Made by a program: the position numbers and the translations under genes. From Perkinsus olseni (lineage: Eukaryota > Perkinsozoa > Perkinsida > Perkinsidae): a DNA stretch of 45,952 bases. Every line of letters starts with the position of its first letter. Positions within the stretch are counted from its first letter, which is position 1. The notes beneath the pieces were generated by a model. It made no database searches, was not told the origin of the DNA, and saw only the letters and a program-made list of their open reading frames with translations. The stretch is from the NCBI GenBank assembly GCA_013115135.1, contig JABANP010000429.1, forward strand, positions 1 to 45,952, given 5' to 3'. Below, one piece after another: positions 40,822-45,952 of this stretch.

Positions 40822-41165
40822 GTTTGTCTGCGCACAGCGAGCTCACAGCCCCTACGTGTGTGCGGCGGCCGCACTGCGCCCAGCCCAGCCTACAACCCCG
40901 ATATTGGGGTAGGCCCAGGCTGACTTGTAGTCTCGGTTGGTGCGTTGGCTGGGATCGATCGGCTCACGCAGAGGCTGCAGAGCCACTCAAATTGTTTACC
41001 AAGGAGAGATGATGACAAAGTTTGTCAGACAAACTGACAGGCGAAGGATGGCTTCGGTTCACGCGTTTCACAAGGCCGCCTACCTTTCGTCGAGCACGAG
41101 ATTCCACAGTACTAGGATGTTAACTCGACGGTGATCAGTGGTAAGATCGAGAAGCTGCATCCATC

Positions 41166-41770
41166 ATGGCTAGCGCCCTAGAACGCCAGCACGCAAATTT
41201 CGTCCCCTGCCCTCCTGGTTTCACCGTTTATAAACCCCTTCGGGATTTACCTCTACAACTTGGAGCGCTCTCTGCCGAGCTGACAATACCATTGGAAATG
41301 ATCTTTGATATTGTAATAGCTGCGAGACCCGAACTCGCGCCCGTCCGAAAGTTTCGGACTAACGCCTGAATCTAGCGGCTTGGACCACTCTATGCCGTGT
41401 ATAGTGTTCGAAGAGATACGACGAATTGTTGGCTTCGTCTGGGCTCTGAGTCCCTCCGTCGTAGACGACAGGGAGCATCCGGGAAAATGGGAACGGGAAA
41501 CAAATGCTTCAAGATTGTTTGCGTCGCAAACTATCGAGCATTGCTTTGAAGCGAACTTTGCGCCACGAGTACGATGCAACTGTGAACTCGAAGTTCAACT
41601 ATTCTGTTATTGGACCAATAACTCACCATCGGACGTTGGCCGACGTTTCTCTCCTCAGCAATAAACAGCTTTATTCAGGACTAATCAATGAATCATCGAT
41701 AAACTTCATACTAGTGGCACTGCCACTGTGGCACGCTGCAAGAGGCAGGCGCACACGAAGCAGGCGATAA
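41166..41770 (+). CDS. candidate multi-exon gene starting MASALERQ
   Basis: The ATG at 41,166 gives MASALERQHANFVPCPPGFT and then a segment with weak F-box flavour (LPLQLGALSAELTIPLEMIF). A GGACTAAC branch-like motif and a TCTAG acceptor at 41,375 indicate a short intron. Depending on the donor (41,313, 41,343 or 41,351) the next exon reads in different phases. The phase containing FEEIRRIVGFVWALSP and the one containing VNSKFNYSVIGPITHHRTL both look coding, so more than one junction is likely. The F-box label is tentative. Confidence 0.38.
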
Positions 41771-41813
41771 CACACGAGACGGGCCTTCGGATAAAATTAT
41801 CCCAACAAGTTGA

Positions 41814-42676
41814 CTACCACTCGAATTCAATTTCGGCCTCGCTGCTCGAAGCCCCAAATGAGCGTGTTTCCAGGAAACCGTTCAGCTTTTCGCAGCTCAT
41901 CCTCAACATGCTAGGGCAAATCTTGTGCAGTTTCAAGCGTCATCAGAAAGTCAATCTACAGATAATGCCTGCCACATAATATCTGTCAGATATGCCGTAA
42001 CAGAGCCAACTCCAGCACGAGTTTAAATTGAAGAATACGAGAAGTTGAGGAGAGAAGAGATGGGAGAAGAGAAAGAGAAGCTCTAAAGTATTGCATATCT
42101 TCCTGTTCACTATCTCGGACTCCTACGAATCGAGTCCCGCGTACAGTGACAGTTGCTACACTCCGAGCTGAGCATGTTTATGAACCACGTGCTCAGCTCT
42201 CGGAAGTTCTAAGTGGGGATTGCTACTGAGCAAAGCTTATATCTAGTAGCATACAGTATAGATGAGATCGATGTTTGATGATCAGTCATCGGTTCAATAG
42301 GCTGAGCACTCCAAGCGCTGCAACTGTTAACCTGATGAGTACTGACGACAAACTTCTCCGTCACGGAGCCTCCGTGCGCACCGAAAAGGACCCTTGATTG
42401 AGTCAACTTGATTCAGGGTTGATCCAACCCTGAATCAAGTTGGTACAACACTGGTACAATAACAGTTCCGAGCGAAGATGCAGTAATTCTTGACTCCAAC
42501 TTGGCTATCCCAGCTGCTTCGATGAGCTCGCACTCTCGAACAAAAAGATCTCCAGTTTCGACCGCAGGTCCGATGGTTGGACTGGACACCGACGTCATTG
42601 AAAGCCTGACCGCTGTTTCCTAAGTCTCAGTCGACAACAGGCGAGCATTATTCTTGAAATCAATGGTCTGATCTTC
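41814..42676 (-). pseudogene. decayed paralogue of the 44,966-45,952 gene
   Basis: Going down the minus strand it aligns in order with the right-edge gene: EDQTIDF versus EDQTFNF; ECELIEAAGIAKLESRITAS versus EFEPIEASVVPNLEPRITAT; KFVVSTHQVN versus GLLVGCHEVN; and a shared last exon (MLRMSCEKLN...SFGASSSEAEIE, then stop). An in-frame TAG at 42,620-42,622 and frame changes near 42,410 interrupt it. The stop of the last exon is at the homologous position. It is a diverged segmental duplicate, not a recent copy. Confidence 0.62.
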
Positions 42677-43210
42677 CCTCAACTAACTTGTACCATCCCT
42701 TCTGTGCTCTTTTGCTTACTGAGATCAAACAATGTTCAGTTTTAGCTTGGCGTCAAGCGGCGAAAGTGTCTCACCCGAATGGAATGAGACAGCCATCGGG
42801 ATGGACACTCTATGGCCAGTAACTGGCGCGTGTAACTGGCGGCTAGTGGCTGCTCATCGAGCAGTGCTCAACCGTTGAGCACTTGAGATGGGACCCGTCT
42901 GACGGGTTGCCGCTTTCAAAGTTCTGGCAACCTCAATTATGCCGGTATGCTTCGGACTCCGAACACAGGATTTGGGCTCCCTTGCGTAGTGAGCCCGTCT
43001 TTGGCGAGAACACTATTCCCGGAACAGTCCTTTTGGGACACGGGGGACGCTAGAGCGGAGACCCTTCGTCACCAGTGGTGGGTCCACTGTCCCCACTGGG
43101 GACTCCCCAGCGAAGACTATGCGGAACGGTCTCTGACGAATGCGGCGACGCATACTCGACATACAAATGGTCGTGTCGCCTGGCAGGCCTGAACTTTCAA
43201 AGCTTCAAAT
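42677..43210. other. intergenic stretch
   Basis: It contains foldbacks (GGGACTCCCC and ATTGAGCACTTGAG-like words). A plus frame from 42,947 is interrupted. No gene is supported. Confidence 0.3.
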
Positions 43211-43498
43211 ATGCTTCCGAATTCCCGGATCTTGATTCCAGAGGTAGACGCCAAACCATCTCGAAGACGACGGCGGCGCCTTACTGACGTGCGACTGGTC
43301 TGCAAACTGCAGGTGCACTTGCGTACACGCGGAGATGTTAAGTCGATTAGTGTTCTCTCATCATTCTCGCGAGTTCGGAACCTACACTTCGATCCAGCCA
43401 AAGGATTGAGCATTGAGGCTCTCATTTTGAGGGCTCTGAAAATCTCATCCAGACAGGCCCGGGTTCCGCTTTTCTTGGAATCGACGATGAGAAGGTGA
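43211..43498 (+). CDS. weak candidate C-terminal exon with poly-Arg stretch
   Basis: The frame contains KPSRRRRRRLTDVRL and a helical end (GLSIEALILRALKISSRQAR). It stops 40 bp before the start of the third ADYP gene. No start exon or domain was recognised, and the opposite strand is also open here. Confidence 0.25.
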   Translation: MLPNSRILIPEVDAKPSRRRRRRLTDVRLVCKLQVHLRTRGDVKSISVLSSFSRVRNLHFDPAKGLSIEALILRALKISSRQARVPLFLESTMRR

Positions 43499-43538
43499 TT
43501 TACAACTAGATTGCTCAGCCTCGTTCACACATTTTCTG

Positions 43539-44291
43539 ATGGCTCTCCCGAGTACAAGGCTCTGCTCCAGTGCCTCTCGCGCCACCTTGGTCCGCAGCGT
43601 CTTCTTGGTCGCCTGCATGTACCACATGTCCATTGCGAGTTCTGACGAACCTTTCAGAACTGTCGCCGATTATCCCAAAAATTGCTATGATGGCCCTGGC
43701 CCGGCAGATGGTGATAAAATCGAGCTGCTATCCCCCTCCTGCATCTTCAGTTTAAAAGGGTTGAAGCCGGACGGAGTTTATCAAGAGACCGGCGGCATTG
43801 TTATCAGAACCACTATGGATGGAAAATGGGGTGAAATGAGGATCCAAGTCGACTTGAAGAAAGACCCTACAAGCGGCGAGACGAAGGTCAGCATGGAGAC
43901 TAGTGGCTGGGCCCATCTATGGTTCGAGCATGATGGTATAGGCATCCATTGGAATCCAGCCTCTAACATTGGTCATTTCACTGGGACCTCCGTAATCCCT
44001 GTTTCTGTGGCCTCTGCGGTCGATGTTAACTATCCTGAGAACGAACACTCGTGGTTTTCTTGGTATGGAGTCAACGGTTTTGCTAGCAGCAAGCAAATGG
44101 AGCTGAACGCCACTCCTGAGATGGATGAGGGCTCAGCTATACCTACATTGATCTGGAACGTGTTCCGCATGGAAAAGGTGGAAGGAGGTTGGAGCTTTCA
44201 TATCACTCTCACGTCGGCCGGTGACAAAGACGAGAAGCCGTTTTTATATACGGATACTGTTGTTGATGGCGTGCTGCATGACAGGCTTTAG
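43539..44291 (+). CDS. secreted ADYP/GPGP-family protein 3, 250 residues
   Basis: The ATG at 43,539 gives a signal peptide (TLVRSVFLVACMYHMSIASS). The mature N-terminus carries the family signature TVADYPKNCYDGPGP and the second conserved cysteine in SCIFSLKG. The beta domain follows: GGIVIRTTMDGKWGEMRIQV parallels member 1, WNPASN parallels its WNPAPGN, and HSWFSWYGVNG parallels its WTSWYSIQG. It ends with EGGWSFHITLTSAGD and a late Gly-x-Leu. Full-length agreement with member 1 over about 220 residues makes this pair the best evidence that the family is functional. It is a single exon, 30 kb from members 1 and 2. Confidence 0.82.
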   Translation: MALPSTRLCSSASRATLVRSVFLVACMYHMSIASSDEPFRTVADYPKNCYDGPGPADGDKIELLSPSCIFSLKGLKPDGVYQETGGIVIRTTMDGKWGEMRIQVDLKKDPTSGETKVSMETSGWAHLWFEHDGIGIHWNPASNIGHFTGTSVIPVSVASAVDVNYPENEHSWFSWYGVNGFASSKQMELNATPEMDEGSAIPTLIWNVFRMEKVEGGWSFHITLTSAGDKDEKPFLYTDTVVDGVLHDRL

Positions 44292-44965
44292 GAAGAAAAA
44301 TCGTGGATTGCTCGGTAACGGTGCTCAAAGTTAGCGCCTCTCGCTTTTCACGTTCCCCGAAGACGCATTTTGAACCTCATAGTGAGGAAGTTACATAGAC
44401 AGAACCATTTTTCTCAGCCTGACAGCAGCCTCAAGCTGCTCATTTAGGCTATATCCGTAGAAGACCTCGCATATTATCAAAACGTTTTACTTTGAAGAAT
44501 CTAGTATTCTTCTAACTCTCCTATTTTCACCCCAGCGTCGATGAAGGCGTTGCGTCGATGAAGGCGTTGCGTTGTGAATCGCAAATGTAATTGTAATTAC
44601 AACTTGTAACTGTCAATAAAGGAATATCAACCAGCCGTGGAACGGCGTTCAGTGTGAACCGCATTGTCTTCTTCGTTTTAGAGTAGGGCCAGCTTTGCAG
44701 CAACTGCGCCGGACATTCGAGTACTCTCCGAGATTGTTATCGTTGGCTAGGAATCCCAGCCTGGGATAGAGCAGGCGATGGCGTGATGATACACGACTCG
44801 TAACACGAGATAAATCGAGATCAGATTTCTCTCGGTAATAATAAATCACACACAATTACATTACATCAAATAGTGTGCAATTCAATAGAGAGATGGCTGA
44901 ACAATCTTTCCATCGGAGCTGATCTATACAGCCACGATACCACAACCCACGAACCCCACTTCGGA
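44292..44965. other. intergenic stretch between convergent genes
   Basis: It includes a GCGTCGATGAAGGCGTT tandem pair at 44,535-44,571 and a TGTAATTGTAATTACAACTTG foldback. No gene is supported. Confidence 0.35.
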
Positions 44966-45952
44966 CTACGACTCGGATTGAATCCCTGCCTCGCTGCCAA
45001 AAGTCCCGAATGACGCTGCCGTAGCTCGAATTCGGGAATATTCGACCTTGATATAATTTAGTGCGAAATCAACGCGGGAAAATCTATCCAGGGAACTGTT
45101 TAGCATCTCACTCATCCTTATCATGCTAGGGCAAATCATGTGCAGTTTCAAGCGCTATAAAAAAACCAATCTGCAGATGATGCCTGACAGATTTGCCGTC
45201 CCAGAGCCAACTTCGGCACGAGCTCATAGTTCACTCGAGCCTCTATTGCTGTTAAACTTCAACCTGAACTCTCCTGATGCAGCCGTCAACCGACCTGTTG
45301 AATCCAGGAGACGAAATCTGGACCGATTTGAAGACTCGGTGACAGCCTCAATGTTAACCTCATGACATCCAACAAGAAGTCCATGAGAAGAACCCGTGAG
45401 GAAAATAGAGGCTCCTGTCGGTAATCTCGGGAAGGTCGCCCTTGAACTGCATACTCGCTCCACAATTCGGAAAGGCTCCGTCTCACACACGTAGATACAG
45501 GGCTCGAGGTCCCTTCCCTCCAGATGGAGGCTCTCAATATCGATACTGATACTGGCCGTCCCTGTGGCACCGAAACGCGGGGAAAGAGTTGGCTGCGAAA
45601 CTTTGACCGCGCGACCCGAAGAGACCTTATCATGCAGAGCGACCAGCGCCGAGCCTTCAGGCGACGTGGACTTTGATTGGCAATCCATCTTTGCAGGGGC
45701 TGCAGACGTGGCGGCCACCATACCGGTTTCAGGGAGAGTTGCAGTGATTCGCGGCTCTAAGTTGGGTACCACGGAGGCTTCGATCGGCTCGAACTCTCGA
45801 TTAAGGGGATCTCCAGCTACGACCCCTGGACTGATCCCCGGACTGGGTTCCCAAGTCATGGGTGACGTGGTAGCAGGACCGCACTCCTCTGTCACCGGCT
45901 GGCGAGTTCCATCCGCGAAGTTAAATGTTTGATCTTCCTTAAAATGCCACTC
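44966..45952 (-). CDS. minus-strand gene running off the right edge, unknown product
   Basis: The main frame is open from the window edge to 45,224 and continues into a last exon (about 45,120-44,966; MIRMSEMLNSSLDRFS...FGSEAGIQSES, stop). The main exon starts EWHFKEDQTFNFADGT, has a Pro/Thr-rich part (SPMTWEPSPGISPG), then a cysteine-bearing region (LEPCIYVCETEPFRIVERVC and TGSSHGLLVGCHEV). The diverged copy at 41.8-42.7 kb preserves both exons, supporting the structure. The 5' end lies outside the window, so a signal peptide cannot be judged. No family is recognised. Confidence 0.58.

Overview
This window looks like nuclear DNA of a single-celled eukaryote. Genes are small and interrupted by very short GT...AG introns, many about 25-90 nt, several with a TNAC/CTAAC-like branch site. 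There are no bacterial operons or Shine-Dalgarno signals. Predicted secreted proteins are frequent, and the intergenic DNA is full of short perfect foldbacks and diverged interspersed repeats. A Perkinsus-like alveolate is my best guess, but it rests on gene style and one possible spliced-leader relic and was not tested against any database.

Layout. 0-9.3 kb: a coiled-coil/basic-tail gene (183-1160), a terminal-repeat relic of the retroelement described below (~1.6-1.85 kb), a small secreted protein (2.6-3.0 kb, minus), a two-exon RING-H2 gene (4528-5045), a degenerate GAATC/ACTCAG-rich array split by a hAT-type MITE, a nine-exon coiled-coil gene (6864-8804) and a small secreted protein on the minus strand. 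10-17 kb: two members of a secreted family sharing an ADYP...C...GPGP motif (10365 and 12409), then an LRR-cap protein (15768-16870) convergent with a paralogue of the small minus-strand protein. 17-24 kb: mostly repeats, including a 166-bp tandem array and tRNA-like fragments, plus one secreted minus-strand gene (20753-21232).

24.3-31.1 kb: a complete tyrosine-recombinase retrotransposon of the DIRS order. Its A1 - gag - RT/RNase H - YR - B1 - A2 - B2 split direct repeats are typical of Ngaro/PAT-type elements. A1 and A2 read as identical, so the copy is young, yet two reading frames each need a +1 shift. A hAT MITE with a perfect 8-bp target duplication lies inside RT/RNase H.

31-46 kb: several tiny multi-exon genes (32.4-34.7 kb), a 540-residue secreted protein (37649-39271), a third ADYP-family gene (43539-44291), and a minus-strand gene running off the right edge (44966-45952) with a decayed paralogue at 41.8-42.7 kb. 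At least seven products carry N-terminal signal peptides, so an extracellular or surface role is the main theme. No RNA gene can be called intact, and no CRISPR array was seen.
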